A stretch of 64,000 nt of DNA from NCBI GenBank assembly GCA_000161975.1, contig GG688422.1, positions 803,824 to 867,823 on the forward strand, written 5' to 3'. Made by a program: the position numbers and the translations under genes. The first letter of the stretch is position 1. Each line of letters starts with the position of its first letter. The notes beneath the pieces were generated by a model that saw only the letters and a program-made list of their open reading frames with translations, was not told the DNA's origin and did no database searches. Shown here piece after piece: positions 9,273-18,205 of this stretch. Source of the DNA: Eubacterium saphenum ATCC 49989 (GTDB lineage Bacteria; Bacillota; Clostridia; Peptostreptococcales; Anaerovoracaceae).

Positions 9273-11195
9273 ATGATAGATGTGAATTGGAAGAAAATGT
9301 TATTTGTATTGCCTGCCAGAGAGCATACACCAAGGCAAATAAAGGCTATTTTAGATTCGCATCCTGAAGTTAAATTCGTTTCTTTTGCGGGGAGCGATAT
9401 AGTAGGTAATGACACCGATGAAAAGATTCCTATTCAGCTTTTTCAAAAAAATATGGAAGATATCTTAAAAAACGGCATACAAACAGATGGGTCCAGCGTG
9501 TATCTTCCTGCAATAGCAGAGCTTAACGATGCGAAGGTGGATATAATAGCTGACATGGATGTTAACTGGTATGTAGATTACAATTTTGCTCACATAGATG
9601 CTGATACAAAGCTTCCCATAGGAACTTTAAGAATACCTTCGTTCCTCTACCACAACAAGAATACGAGGGTAGGCTCACGAGCGGTGCTTGCAGATGCGGA
9701 AGCGAGTTTTAAAAGGCGTATAAAAAAAGTCATAGCAGAGCATCCCGAGTTGCTGGAATCCGTTTATTCCGCAGATGAAAAGATAAAGGCAAGCGATATA
9801 GATGACGTTGAGATTACGGTTGCAACGGAACTTGAATTTTGGGTTAAGACGCCCGAAGATACGGCGGATAGGGATCAGCTATCCACGGCGCAAATACTTA
9901 AAGAGCAGTATTGGAAACGGACTACGGGACCTGTAAGGGCAGCACTTGAGGCGTGCATGATTTTATTGGATCACTACGGCATAGAGATGGAGATGGGTCA
10001 CAAGGAAGTGGGCGGCGTTAAGGCGAAGCTTGGAAATACGGGCTCGTATGATCACGTAATGGAGCAACTTGAGATAGATTGGAAATACTCAAGCCCGATG
10101 CAGGCATCAGATAATGAGGCCATGATAAAGTATATAGTCAAAGATGTCTTTTTAGAGCACGGTCTGGAAGTTACATTTATGGCAAAACCCATCCCTACCG
10201 TATCGGGAAGCGGAGAGCATACGCATTTTGGAATGGCATTAAAACTAAAAGACGGTTCAAAGGTGAACCTGTTTTCACATAAGAAACCGGACAAGCATTT
10301 TATGAGTGCGCCCGGGTATGGAGCTTTGATGGGAATACTCAAAAACTATGATGTGATAAACCCATTCGTGAGTACCACAAATGATGCGTTTAACAGGTTG
10401 GAGGTAGGATTTGAAGCTCCCGTTTGTACGGCAACATCTCTGGGAAACAGTCCGGATAATTTATCGAGAAACAGGTCGGTGCTGATTTGTCTCATAAGAA
10501 GTTTTGAAAATCCACTTGCTACAAGGTTCGAGCTCCGCTCTCCAAATCCAAACAGCAACACCTACATGGTGGTAGCCGCTACGCTAATGGCTATGATGGA
10601 CGGCATTGAAGCCGTGGCCGATTCAGGAAAGGTGGTCAGCGAACTTGAGGCTTCCATTTCCAAGAAAAAGGGCGAAGATGACTTCTACCTTATGAAGGAA
10701 TATGAATATAGGTGCGAGGATAACGTATTTGATAATTACAGTCAAAATGAAAGAGATGAGCTGTTCGGTATGGCGCCTAAGAGCGTATGGGAAAATATCA
10801 ATAATTTAGCCTCGAGCGATAATTTAAAAATACTTAAGGTGGATGACGTCATGACTGATCAAACGCTGGAATCGCATAGGCAGGCGGTGCTCAGCACCTG
10901 GGCTACGGAGTTAACCAACAGGCTGGTTCCGGATATAATGGACTTCTTGGCAAAGTGTTCAAAACAACACGGTGAAGGTTCGACTGATTATGATTTAGCA
11001 AACTGGAATGCGGTAGTGAAGCTCAAAAATGAAATAGGCAAGACAACTCTCACATATAGATGCATGCTCGGAAGGATTACGGATGCCGTGAGGGCAGGTG
11101 ATTATCAACTTGCATCGGACATTCATATAGAGATGAAACAAAAGCTTAGAAAGTTGGAGCAAATCTATAATAAGTATATGAGGAATCTTTTTTAA
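9273..11195 (+). CDS. glnA: Glutamine synthetase, long (~640 aa) form
   Basis: 640 residues, longer than the ~445-aa GSI enzyme and shorter than the ~700-aa GSIII. The catalytic core is clear: TELEFWV (metal-binding Glu), EMGHKEVGGVKAKLG, VSGSGEHTHFGMAL (ATP/ammonium site) and RFELRSPNPNSNTY (glutamate/phosphate-binding Arg). The N-terminal GS beta-grasp part contains QTDGSSVYLPAIAELNDAKV and MDVNWYVDYN. An extra helical C-terminal region of ~170 residues is typical of this clostridial long form. It should condense glutamate and ammonia to glutamine in the cytoplasm. ATG 9273 lies behind AAGTGAGG. It is followed after 20 bases by serS. The gene symbol is used for function only. Confidence 0.88.
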   Translation: MIDVNWKKMLFVLPAREHTPRQIKAILDSHPEVKFVSFAGSDIVGNDTDEKIPIQLFQKNMEDILKNGIQTDGSSVYLPAIAELNDAKVDIIADMDVNWYVDYNFAHIDADTKLPIGTLRIPSFLYHNKNTRVGSRAVLADAEASFKRRIKKVIAEHPELLESVYSADEKIKASDIDDVEITVATELEFWVKTPEDTADRDQLSTAQILKEQYWKRTTGPVRAALEACMILLDHYGIEMEMGHKEVGGVKAKLGNTGSYDHVMEQLEIDWKYSSPMQASDNEAMIKYIVKDVFLEHGLEVTFMAKPIPTVSGSGEHTHFGMALKLKDGSKVNLFSHKKPDKHFMSAPGYGALMGILKNYDVINPFVSTTNDAFNRLEVGFEAPVCTATSLGNSPDNLSRNRSVLICLIRSFENPLATRFELRSPNPNSNTYMVVAATLMAMMDGIEAVADSGKVVSELEASISKKKGEDDFYLMKEYEYRCEDNVFDNYSQNERDELFGMAPKSVWENINNLASSDNLKILKVDDVMTDQTLESHRQAVLSTWATELTNRLVPDIMDFLAKCSKQHGEGSTDYDLANWNAVVKLKNEIGKTTLTYRCMLGRITDAVRAGDYQLASDIHIEMKQKLRKLEQIYNKYMRNLF

Positions 11196-11215
11196 ATTTA
11201 GAGAAAGAGGCAAGG

Positions 11216-12481
11216 ATGCTTGATATTAAAAAATTCAGAATTGACAGTGAAAATTTTATAGCAGGTATAAAGCGACGAGGGAAGGGGGATTTCGGTAGCG
11301 GATCCCTTGCAAAGCTGGATGAGCAAAGAAGAGCAATCTTAAAGGAAGTAGAAGCATTAAAAAATAAGAAGAAGACAGAATCTGCAAAGATTCCTGAGCT
11401 AAAAAAGCAAGGTCAAGACGTAGACGGGCTTTTGGCAGAAATGAAAAAGATTTCAGATAAGACTAAGGAATTGGATAAAGAGGTCGCTGAAATAGAAGAT
11501 AAAATAGAGGATTTATTGCTTGGGATACCTAATATTCCACATGAAAGTGTACCGGATGGAAAGGATGACAGCGCAAATGTGGAGATTCGTAAAATCGGAG
11601 AAGTCCCTGTAAAGAATTTTAGGGAGCAGGCGCATTGGGAACTCGGCGATAAATTGGACATTCTCGATTTTGAAAGAGCAGGGAAGATAACAGGTTCGAG
11701 ATTTACGGTATACAAGGGGCTCGGTGCAAGGCTTGAGCGTTCTGTCATCAACTTTATGTTAAATACGCATGTAGATAATGGCTACACCGAAGTTATGACC
11801 CCGTTCATGGTAAACCGCAGGGCGATGACGGGCACGGGACAGCTTCCTAAATTTGAAGAAGACCTTTTTGCAGTAAATGCCAAGGATTATTTTTTGATTC
11901 CAACAGCGGAGGTGCCGGTTACAAACCTTCATTCCGGTGAGATCTTAAATGTGGAGGAAGTACCTAAGAACTATGTGGCATATACGGCTTGCTTTAGGAA
12001 AGAAGCGGGCGCCGCAGGAAGAGATACAAAGGGGCTAATCAGACAACACCAATTTAACAAGGTGGAGCTTGTGAAACTCGTGCAACCTGAAAATTCGTAT
12101 GAAGAGCTTGATAAATTACTGGCGAATGCGGAATCAATTTTAAAAAAGCTTGAACTGCCATATAGGGTAGTAAAATTATGCACGGGCGATCTTGGATTTT
12201 CAGCTGCAATGACCTACGATATAGAGGTTTGGATGCCAAGCTACGGTAGATATGTGGAAATTTCTTCGTGCAGCAACTTTGAGGATTATCAAGCAAGGCG
12301 TGCAAACATCAGAATGAGAAATGCAGACAATAAACCTGTATTTGTACATACTCTAAACGGCTCAGGTCTTGCCGTTGGAAGAACTGTAGCCGCAATACTT
12401 GAAAACTGTCAGCAAGAAGACGGTAGCATAAAAGTGCCTGACGTCTTGCAGAGTTATATGGGCCGCGAACTCATTAAATAA
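11216..12481 (+). CDS. serS: Serine--tRNA ligase
   Basis: 421 residues, class II synthetase charging tRNA-Ser (and tRNA-Sec where present). The N-terminal ~110 residues form the long coiled-coil arm (rich in Lys/Glu, e.g. LDKEVAEIEDKIEDLLLGIP). The catalytic part shows FMVNRRAMTGTGQLPKF, motif 2 YTACFRKEAGAAGRDTKGL and motif 3 NGSGLAVGRTVAAILEN. ATG 11216 follows AAAGAGGCAAGG. The gene is 20 bases after glutamine synthetase and is the last plus-strand gene before a convergent minus-strand operon. Confidence 0.97.
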   Translation: MLDIKKFRIDSENFIAGIKRRGKGDFGSGSLAKLDEQRRAILKEVEALKNKKKTESAKIPELKKQGQDVDGLLAEMKKISDKTKELDKEVAEIEDKIEDLLLGIPNIPHESVPDGKDDSANVEIRKIGEVPVKNFREQAHWELGDKLDILDFERAGKITGSRFTVYKGLGARLERSVINFMLNTHVDNGYTEVMTPFMVNRRAMTGTGQLPKFEEDLFAVNAKDYFLIPTAEVPVTNLHSGEILNVEEVPKNYVAYTACFRKEAGAAGRDTKGLIRQHQFNKVELVKLVQPENSYEELDKLLANAESILKKLELPYRVVKLCTGDLGFSAAMTYDIEVWMPSYGRYVEISSCSNFEDYQARRANIRMRNADNKPVFVHTLNGSGLAVGRTVAAILENCQQEDGSIKVPDVLQSYMGRELIK

Positions 12482-12754
12482 TTGCAAACCATAAAACATA
12501 CTTTATAGTATCTTAGGTATGAATTTTTGTGACAATAAAAGGGCTGGCAAACTATAAAGCGTACTAATATGTGTTCGGGGTTGTTTGTGTGAGTTTATTA
12601 AATAATTGTAAGTCACAGAGCATATGTATAAATAATACAGGAGTGATTATAAGAAGTACTAAACCTACATATATTATATTTAGCTTATAAGGTATAGAAG
12701 TAGCCATATTGCTTATCTTACTGCTAAGCAATAGTATATTTAGGGAAGGCGGAT
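12482..12754. other. Convergent intergenic gap with one hairpin
   Basis: 273 bases between the convergent ends of serS and the decarboxylase-like gene. No ORF with a ribosome binding site was found. The only structure seen is a perfect 8-bp inverted repeat ATTGCTTA/TAAGCAAT at 12708-12732 with a 9-base loop and no T-run on either side, so I do not call it a terminator. Confidence 0.5.
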
Positions 12755-14185
12755 TTATATATAAACATCAACCTTCAGATCTTCTGTAATGCCTAATACC
12801 GTATATTTGTGTTTCATAAGTTCGGTTAAAAAGGCGATGTCTTTTTCTGTAATTACCTCGAAAGGGCATAGAAGAGGAATTCCGGGAGGATATGGGACTA
12901 TTAGGCTTGCAGAGGGAAACCCTTTGGATTCATTGAGAGGTATTGTGATCTTTTTACCGCTACCCATTTTTCTCTCATGAACTGAGTACACATCCTCGGT
13001 GATATTTAAAGTACTGTAGGGTGCTTTGCCTTTATACTTTGCCTTTATTCTAATGAGGCTGTTTTTTAATTTCGCAAAGTCATCGGCGGTATTTCCTATC
13101 CCGCTCATCAGCATGAGTATATCACCTGTATATAACTCCGGTATGATATTATCATCGATCAGCTCTTTGCTTAGTGTTTCGGCTGAAAGGTTGAGGGATC
13201 TCGTAAAAATGTTGACTTTGGTTCTATCCAATAGAGGGTGGGCAACCAATTCAATTTCATTGCTTTTGGCGAAGGCATAAAAATCGTTAATCAAATTCTG
13301 CCAATTCAGAAGCAAGTCATATCCCTTGTTTGATTTCAGTATGTTTAAATTGGCTGCGAGTGAAGATAGAAGCAGGTATGAAGGACTTGTGGATTGTAAA
13401 TATGAAAGGTATTTAGTAATTTCAGATATATCTATGCGATCGCTCATTACGTTCAGTATCGCAGTTTGTGTAAATGAGGCTAAAGTTTTATGTGTGCTGT
13501 TTATCACTATATCCGCATAATTCTCTGCGCCTTCAAGTGGCAGAACAGACTCTTCTTCAAGTATTGTTTTAAAGACGGTCAGATGAGCACCATGTGCTTG
13601 ATCAACGATTAATATAATGTCATGTTTTTTTGCGAGCCTTGATATTTTTTTAATATCTGAACAAATCCCGTAATAATTTGGACTTGGAAGAATTATGGCC
13701 GAAGCATCCGGATGGCTTTTAATTGCTCGCTCAACTTCACCGGGAGTTATGTTTGCCGATATATCGTATGGATTATCAGAATCAGGAGATATGTATATAG
13801 GTGTTATTCCGCCAATATCAATAGCAGCATAGATGGACTTATGTGAATTCCTTGCGACTATTATTTTTTTTGATTTCTTGCAACTTGCGAGTATTGCTGA
13901 TATTATTCCTACTGAAGATCCATTTATCAGCAAAAAGGTATGTTTGGATTTATAGATTTCTTTATAGCCGTCTGCTATATCTTTAATTATGGATTCAGGC
14001 TTATGAAGATTATCTGCTCCTTGAATTTCCGTTATGTCAAACCCCAGAAAGTTTTCAAGCGACAATCTCCTAAACACATCATTAAAAAAGTTTCCTCTCT
14101 TTGCTCCGGGCATATGAAAGGAAACGAGGTTACCATTTTCATGGTTTCTTAAGAATGTTAAAAAATCGCAGTCGTTTTTCTTCAT
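12755..14185 (-). CDS. PLP-dependent Orn/Lys/Arg decarboxylase family enzyme
   Basis: 476 residues, similar in length to the short SpeA/YaaO-type decarboxylases of Gram-positives. Fold-type I PLP features are visible: NGSSVGIISAILASC (cofactor phosphate loop), VDQAHGAH (PLP Asp/His) and STHKTLASFTQTAI with the Schiff-base lysine. It probably decarboxylates a basic amino acid in polyamine or acid-stress metabolism; the substrate cannot be read from sequence. Its ATG shares one base with the stop of the P-type ATPase gene (TAATG at 14183-14187), so it is translationally coupled to a metal pump. That is an odd pairing. Confidence 0.85.
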   Translation of the reverse strand: MKKNDCDFLTFLRNHENGNLVSFHMPGAKRGNFFNDVFRRLSLENFLGFDITEIQGADNLHKPESIIKDIADGYKEIYKSKHTFLLINGSSVGIISAILASCKKSKKIIVARNSHKSIYAAIDIGGITPIYISPDSDNPYDISANITPGEVERAIKSHPDASAIILPSPNYYGICSDIKKISRLAKKHDIILIVDQAHGAHLTVFKTILEEESVLPLEGAENYADIVINSTHKTLASFTQTAILNVMSDRIDISEITKYLSYLQSTSPSYLLLSSLAANLNILKSNKGYDLLLNWQNLINDFYAFAKSNEIELVAHPLLDRTKVNIFTRSLNLSAETLSKELIDDNIIPELYTGDILMLMSGIGNTADDFAKLKNSLIRIKAKYKGKAPYSTLNITEDVYSVHERKMGSGKKITIPLNESKGFPSASLIVPYPPGIPLLCPFEVITEKDIAFLTELMKHKYTVLGITEDLKVDVYI

Positions 14186-16107
14186 TATTTTTCTTTTATG
14201 CTACCCAATGCACGTAGTGAATTAGTTATGGCGATTACAGCAACACCCACATCTGCAAATACCGCTGCCCACATTGTCGCCATGCCGAGTGCTCCGAGTA
14301 TCAGTACCAGACCCTTCACTCCCAGAGCAAAGATTATATTTTCTGTCGCTATTCGTTTTGTTTTCTTTGCAATTTTAACAGAAGTTAGGATTTTGCTCGG
14401 ATTATCATCCATTATTGCTATGTCGCTAGCTTCGATAGCGGCATCCGTACCTGCACCTCCCATTGAAATCCCTATATCTGCTCTTGCAAGAGACGGAGCA
14501 TCATTTATGCCGTCGCCTATAAAAGCTACGTATTTTCCTTTAGGCGTGTTATTCATAATGGATTCAAGTGCATGCACCTTTTCATCCGGCAGCAGTGAAG
14601 CTGTGAATCCTGTTAATTTTAATGTATCTGCCACTCGTTTAGCCCCGGCGTTGTTATCGCCTGTAAGCATGAAAGTGTTTATGTTTTTATCGCTCAGCTT
14701 TTCTATTGTATCATACGATGAGGATTTTATAGCATCTTCAAAGGCGATGTATCCTACATACATATTGTCAACTGCTACATGTATTACCGTGCTGTCGGCA
14801 TTATCAGGCACCTCTTTTATAGAGTCATCATCCATAAGCTTTTTATTCCCTGCCAGTATTGTATGCCCATCTATAACTGCTTTGCAACCCTTCCCGTGAA
14901 TTATCTGACCTGTTATTTCCGAGTTTACTGATGTATTGACAGAGTTCTTTATTGACACAGCAAGCGGGTGAGATGAAAATGATTCGGCGAGGTTTGCGAT
15001 GTGCATGAGTTTTTCGGCATTATCTTTTGGATTTATGTTTTCCATATAATTGCTTAATGAGTCGTAGGCGGAATCTATATTGGTGTTTGGGAGTATATTA
15101 GAGATGCTGAATTTGCCTTCAGTTAAGGTACCTGTCTTATCAAAGACTACAGCACCTATGTTTGACAGATTATCGAGGTAGTTGCTGCCCTTTATCAAAA
15201 TCCCTCGTTTAGAAGCGGATCCGATGCCTCCAAAATAGCTGAGAGGTACTGAAATAACCAGCGCACAAGGGCAGGATATTACTAAAAATACCATGGCTCT
15301 GTATAGCCATTTATGAAATTCACCGATTCCAAATAATACTGTAGGCAGTAATACCAATATAGCTGCAGCTATTACTACGGCCGGTGTGTATACCTGAGCA
15401 AATTTTGTGATGAAGCGCTCGCTGTGGCTTTTTTTGTCCGTAGCCTCGCTTACAAGCTCCAATATCTTGTTTACCGTAGATTCCTGCGCTTCGTTTATCA
15501 CACGCAGGTGAATCGGTGACTCCGTATTTATGTATCCGCTAACGGCGGTATCTCCAAGCTTTAAAGACTTAGGCAAAGGTTCACCTGTTATAGCGGAAGT
15601 ATCGAAGGCGCTACTTCCACTTATTATTTCACCATCGAGCGGTACCTTTTCTCCGGGGAGTACCACTATTTCATCGCCCACATTCACTTCAAAGGGATCT
15701 ACTTTTACAAGTTCATCGTTTTCACCCTTTATATTTGCGTAGTCGGGTCTTATTTTCATGATCTCCGTAATTGCCCCTCGTGACTTATTTACGGCAAATT
15801 CTTCAAACATTTCGCCAATAAGGTAAAAAAGCATTACCCCAACAGCCTCGGAAAATTCTCTCAGGGAAAGCGCTCCTATGGTTGCGATCCCCATTAGGAA
15901 ATTTTCATCAAGTAGCTGACCGTTCTTTATGTTTATTAAAGCGGTTTTAATCACGGGGAAGCCGAGGATGATATAACCGGCAATGAAGGGAACGGGATAA
16001 AATGCATTGTGGTATGCATGCTCCCATACAATGCCGGCTACAAACAGTATCACACCTATGATGAGACGTATAAAGTCCGCTTTTTTAATTCTGGCAAAAA
16101 TATTCAT
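14185..16107 (-). CDS. Heavy-metal P1B-type ATPase, Zn/Cd/Pb class
   Basis: 640 residues. Visible parts: the TGEPLPK actuator motif, the metal-site CPC in ISCPCALVISVP, phosphorylation site DKTGTLTEG, SSHPLAV (HP motif) and GDGINDAPSLARADIGISMG. The last membrane pair contains FADVGVAV, the acidic residue typical of the Zn/Cd/Pb (ZntA/CadA) group, not of copper pumps. The N-terminal heavy-metal-binding domain is absent from the protein and is instead encoded by the separate small gene just upstream (stop 16111, start 16107). It should export divalent metal across the cell membrane at the cost of ATP. Its stop overlaps the decarboxylase start. Confidence 0.93.
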   Translation of the reverse strand: MNIFARIKKADFIRLIIGVILFVAGIVWEHAYHNAFYPVPFIAGYIILGFPVIKTALINIKNGQLLDENFLMGIATIGALSLREFSEAVGVMLFYLIGEMFEEFAVNKSRGAITEIMKIRPDYANIKGENDELVKVDPFEVNVGDEIVVLPGEKVPLDGEIISGSSAFDTSAITGEPLPKSLKLGDTAVSGYINTESPIHLRVINEAQESTVNKILELVSEATDKKSHSERFITKFAQVYTPAVVIAAAILVLLPTVLFGIGEFHKWLYRAMVFLVISCPCALVISVPLSYFGGIGSASKRGILIKGSNYLDNLSNIGAVVFDKTGTLTEGKFSISNILPNTNIDSAYDSLSNYMENINPKDNAEKLMHIANLAESFSSHPLAVSIKNSVNTSVNSEITGQIIHGKGCKAVIDGHTILAGNKKLMDDDSIKEVPDNADSTVIHVAVDNMYVGYIAFEDAIKSSSYDTIEKLSDKNINTFMLTGDNNAGAKRVADTLKLTGFTASLLPDEKVHALESIMNNTPKGKYVAFIGDGINDAPSLARADIGISMGGAGTDAAIEASDIAIMDDNPSKILTSVKIAKKTKRIATENIIFALGVKGLVLILGALGMATMWAAVFADVGVAVIAITNSLRALGSIKEK

Positions 16108-16110
16108 GGC

Positions 16111-16329
16111 TTACCTTATTATCTTACATTCGTGTTCTATCTTACTTATTTCTTTTTGAGCACAGTCTAAAGTATTTTCAAATTCTTCATCCTTCGCATC
16201 GAGTGTAAGCTTTTGCATTAGGAAATTAACTTTTGCAGAGCTTACGTTGTCAAGATCGTTGATTGCTTTTTCCATTTTAGCTGCACAGTTAGGGCAATCT
16301 AGATTTTCTAATGAATATACCTTTTTCAT
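16111..16329 (-). CDS. HMA-domain metal-binding protein (stand-alone chaperone of the ATPase)
   Basis: 72 residues with the ferredoxin-like heavy-metal-associated fold; the metal-binding loop is LDCPNCAAKME, the DCPNC form seen in CadA/ZntA N-termini. Start ATG 16329 was chosen because GAGGAGG precedes it; the longer frame up to 16428 has no such site and crosses the promoter. The stop is 3 bases before the ATPase start, so the two are cotranslated. This looks like a split version of the usual HMA-ATPase fusion, handing metal to the pump. Confidence 0.9.
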   Translation of the reverse strand: MKKVYSLENLDCPNCAAKMEKAINDLDNVSSAKVNFLMQKLTLDAKDEEFENTLDCAQKEISKIEHECKIIR

Positions 16330-16368
16330 GATAATCCTCCTCTTTGGATAAACATAACTTACATCTTG

Positions 16369-16374
16369 ATTATA
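16369..16374 (-). promoter_or_regulatory. -10 box of the metal-efflux operon
   Basis: Read on the minus strand this is TATAAT in GTGTATAATCAAG, 40 bases upstream of the HMA gene start. The -35 is weak (A/T rich only). Confidence 0.45.
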
Positions 16375-16448
16375 CACAGATATTCGCAGATTAAATATAA
16401 ATTTTAAAAATTTTTTAAATAAAACCACATTTTGCGAGCTTGCTTAAT

Positions 16449-16472
16449 GTAATAAATTACTTACACGTGTAA
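16449..16472. promoter_or_regulatory. Two adjacent palindromes, candidate operator between metal operon and dps
   Basis: GTAATAAATTAC (5-bp arms, 16449-16460) abuts the perfect 12-bp palindrome TTACACGTGTAA (16461-16472). They lie between divergent metal-efflux and dps genes, where a metal or peroxide regulator might bind. Confidence 0.35.
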
Positions 16473-16625
16473 AACAAAAAAATAAGAATTAAGTTTAAAA
16501 TTAAGATTGCGGGGGTAGAAATGAAGTGCGAAATACAGGCAATACATTCGTTTCGTACAGGATTGGTCGTATTTTGTGTTAGAATAAAGTAGGTTGTTTA
16601 ATGGAAGGAAATAAGGAGAGTAGTT

Positions 16626-17057
16626 ATGAAGAAATTAGATGTGTATTTGGCAGACTTGATGGTGCTTAACGTAAAGTTCCACAATTGGCATTGGAACGTT
16701 GAGGGATTTACTTTTAAGGCAGTGCATGAGTATCTTGAAGCGCTTTACAATGATGTATTCGAAAAGTATGATGAGATAGCGGAATATCAGAAGATGACGG
16801 GGACTTGCCCTAATGCATCGCTAAAAGAATATCTTGCTATCACCGGAGTTAAGGAAATTGAGAGCAAAAAGGTAACTTGTGAAGAAGCTATAGTAGCAGC
16901 TAAGAAGGAGCTTGAATATTTAAGAGATTCTGCGCTTGCTATAAGAGAAGAGGCGGATGACTTCGTTCTTGCTAATAAGATGGAAGACCATGTAGAAGGA
17001 TATAACAAGCAAATTTGGTTCATGGATAGCATGCTTAAGGAAAGTTGCTGTAAATAA
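16626..17057 (+). CDS. dps: Dps/ferritin-like DNA-protection protein
   Basis: 143 residues, four-helix ferritin-like subunit. The Dps signature is clear: NVKFHNWHWNVEG followed by HEYLEALYNDVFEKYDEIAEY, carrying the ferroxidase His, Asp and Glu residues placed at the dimer interface. These proteins form 12-subunit shells that oxidise and store Fe(II) using peroxide and protect DNA. ATG 16626 follows ATAAGGAGAG. It is divergent from the metal-efflux operon, with two palindromes between them, consistent with a shared metal/oxidative stress theme. The C-terminus ends SCCK, unusual but possibly incidental. Confidence 0.92.
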   Translation: MKKLDVYLADLMVLNVKFHNWHWNVEGFTFKAVHEYLEALYNDVFEKYDEIAEYQKMTGTCPNASLKEYLAITGVKEIESKKVTCEEAIVAAKKELEYLRDSALAIREEADDFVLANKMEDHVEGYNKQIWFMDSMLKESCCK

Positions 17058-17154
17058 GCTTTAAGATTCAGGCATTAAAGGCAGTGAAGCACATCGGGCT
17101 ACGGATGTGCCTAGTGCAGATAAACTTTAAGCATTTGGATTGTAGTTAATTAAG

Positions 17155-17181
17155 AGCTCTCAAGTTATTGAGGGCTTTTTT
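17155..17181 (+). terminator. Terminator after dps
   Basis: AGCTCTCAA / TTGAGGGCT stem (one G-T pair) with loop GTTA and a run of T. A second hairpin GCACATC/GATGTGC at 17089-17110 lies between it and dps but has no T-run. Confidence 0.8.
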
Positions 17182-17211
17182 AATAGTTGGTGACGGTTTC
17201 AGGAGGAACAA

Positions 17212-17496
17212 ATGGAAATTAAGAGGATTGAAGATGAACACAGAATCGTGGTATTTTCAGATGGAAAGGAAGCAGGGTTTTTAGAATATACAGAAGAAAT
17301 GCGTGACGGTGAAAAATGTTGGGATGCTTGCCATACGGTGACAAGCCCTGAGTTTAGAGGACAGGGTATAGCTAAGGTGTTGGTGGATGAACTTGCAAAG
17401 TATGCGAGGGAAGAAGGCGTAAAGGTGATTCCTACGTGCTCATATGTTCAGCGAAAGTTTTCCGAGGACGAAATTTATGATGATATAGCGATATAG
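17212..17496 (+). CDS. Small GNAT-family acetyltransferase (COG2388/YjdJ type)
   Basis: 94 residues, the short single-domain GNAT form. It shows YTEEMRDGEKCWDACHTVTS, the acetyl-CoA-binding stretch EFRGQGIAKVLVDELAKYA and a C-terminal VIPTCSYVQRKF. The family has a minimal N-acetyltransferase fold of unknown substrate. ATG 17212 follows AGGAGGAACAA. A truncated second copy of this gene lies at 19949-20131, downstream of the first nhaC; together with the doubled nhaC this marks a tandem duplication of the segment. Confidence 0.9.
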   Translation: MEIKRIEDEHRIVVFSDGKEAGFLEYTEEMRDGEKCWDACHTVTSPEFRGQGIAKVLVDELAKYAREEGVKVIPTCSYVQRKFSEDEIYDDIAI

Positions 17497-17842
17497 GGAA
17501 TTTAATTTTTATCTGCGGAGCAGTATATATAGAAAACTTCCGATTGGTACAATAATTTTGTTATCTTTGACAAAATGCTTACTCCATGAATTCATAATTT
17601 GTGTGACATAACTATTTGCACAAAACGGTTATGGAACTTATAGTTTTTTTTGCTCTATTTGTGTGTTTAAAACAGCAAAATTTTTAGTTGAATGCATTAT
17701 TTAAACTATAATATGTAATATAAACAAAGGGAAGTCATTTTAAGAGAGTATCTAGATTTTATAAAAAAAGGAACCAAGAGAATTGGCAACGTTTACAACA
17801 TAATAATGTAACTAATCATAGATACAAAGGAGATTTGCTGAA
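17497..17842. other. AT-rich intergenic region
   Basis: About 345 bases without a convincing gene. A TATAAT at 17707-17712 could be a -10 box but no matching -35 was found. A short open stretch near 17715-17810 has no start codon. An AAAGGAGA ribosome binding site at the end belongs to the frameshifted ORF that starts at 17843. Confidence 0.4.
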
Positions 17843-18114
17843 ATGACAAAAAAGTAGCAATAGCAATATTAGGGTCATTAGGTTTAATTTTAGGAGACTT
17901 CCTTTTAAAAAAGTGCTTTATAGCGCTAGGACTAAATACGAATCATTCCACAGTATATTATTTGCTGAATTGGGGTTGCTTTTTATTAGTTATGTGGATA
18001 GGAAAATTGCTTGTCAATGCACAGGTAGGAAGAGGGAAAAGAGGATATTTTATAATATATTTTCTTTTAGTTATGTCAGCTTACTTTATAAATAGCACCA
18101 TATTGTTTCCGTAA
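17843..18114 (+). pseudogene. Small membrane protein ORF broken by a frameshift in an A-run
   Basis: ATG ACA AAA AAG then TAG follows a good ribosome binding site (AAAGGAGA). One base later the other frame is open for about 86 codons: KVAIAILGSLGLILGDFLLK ... NSTILFP, ending TAA at 18112-18114. Adding one A to the six-A run at 17847-17852 would give an uninterrupted 90-residue protein with about three hydrophobic segments. This is a frameshifted gene, a sequencing error in a homopolymer, or a slippage/phase-variable site. A much shorter relic of the same ORF lies at 20417-20513 in the second repeat unit. No family recognised. Confidence 0.6.
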
Positions 18115-18205
18115 ATTGTGTTTTAAATTTTTATCAAATACAAGATTGAGCTTTAAGGATGTACATAAATTTATAGCTTCAATTAATAGCAAAGGAGGGT
18201 ATTGT

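Noticed and set aside
12708..12732. ATTGCTTA/TAAGCAAT hairpin as a terminator
   Set aside because: No T-run on either strand.
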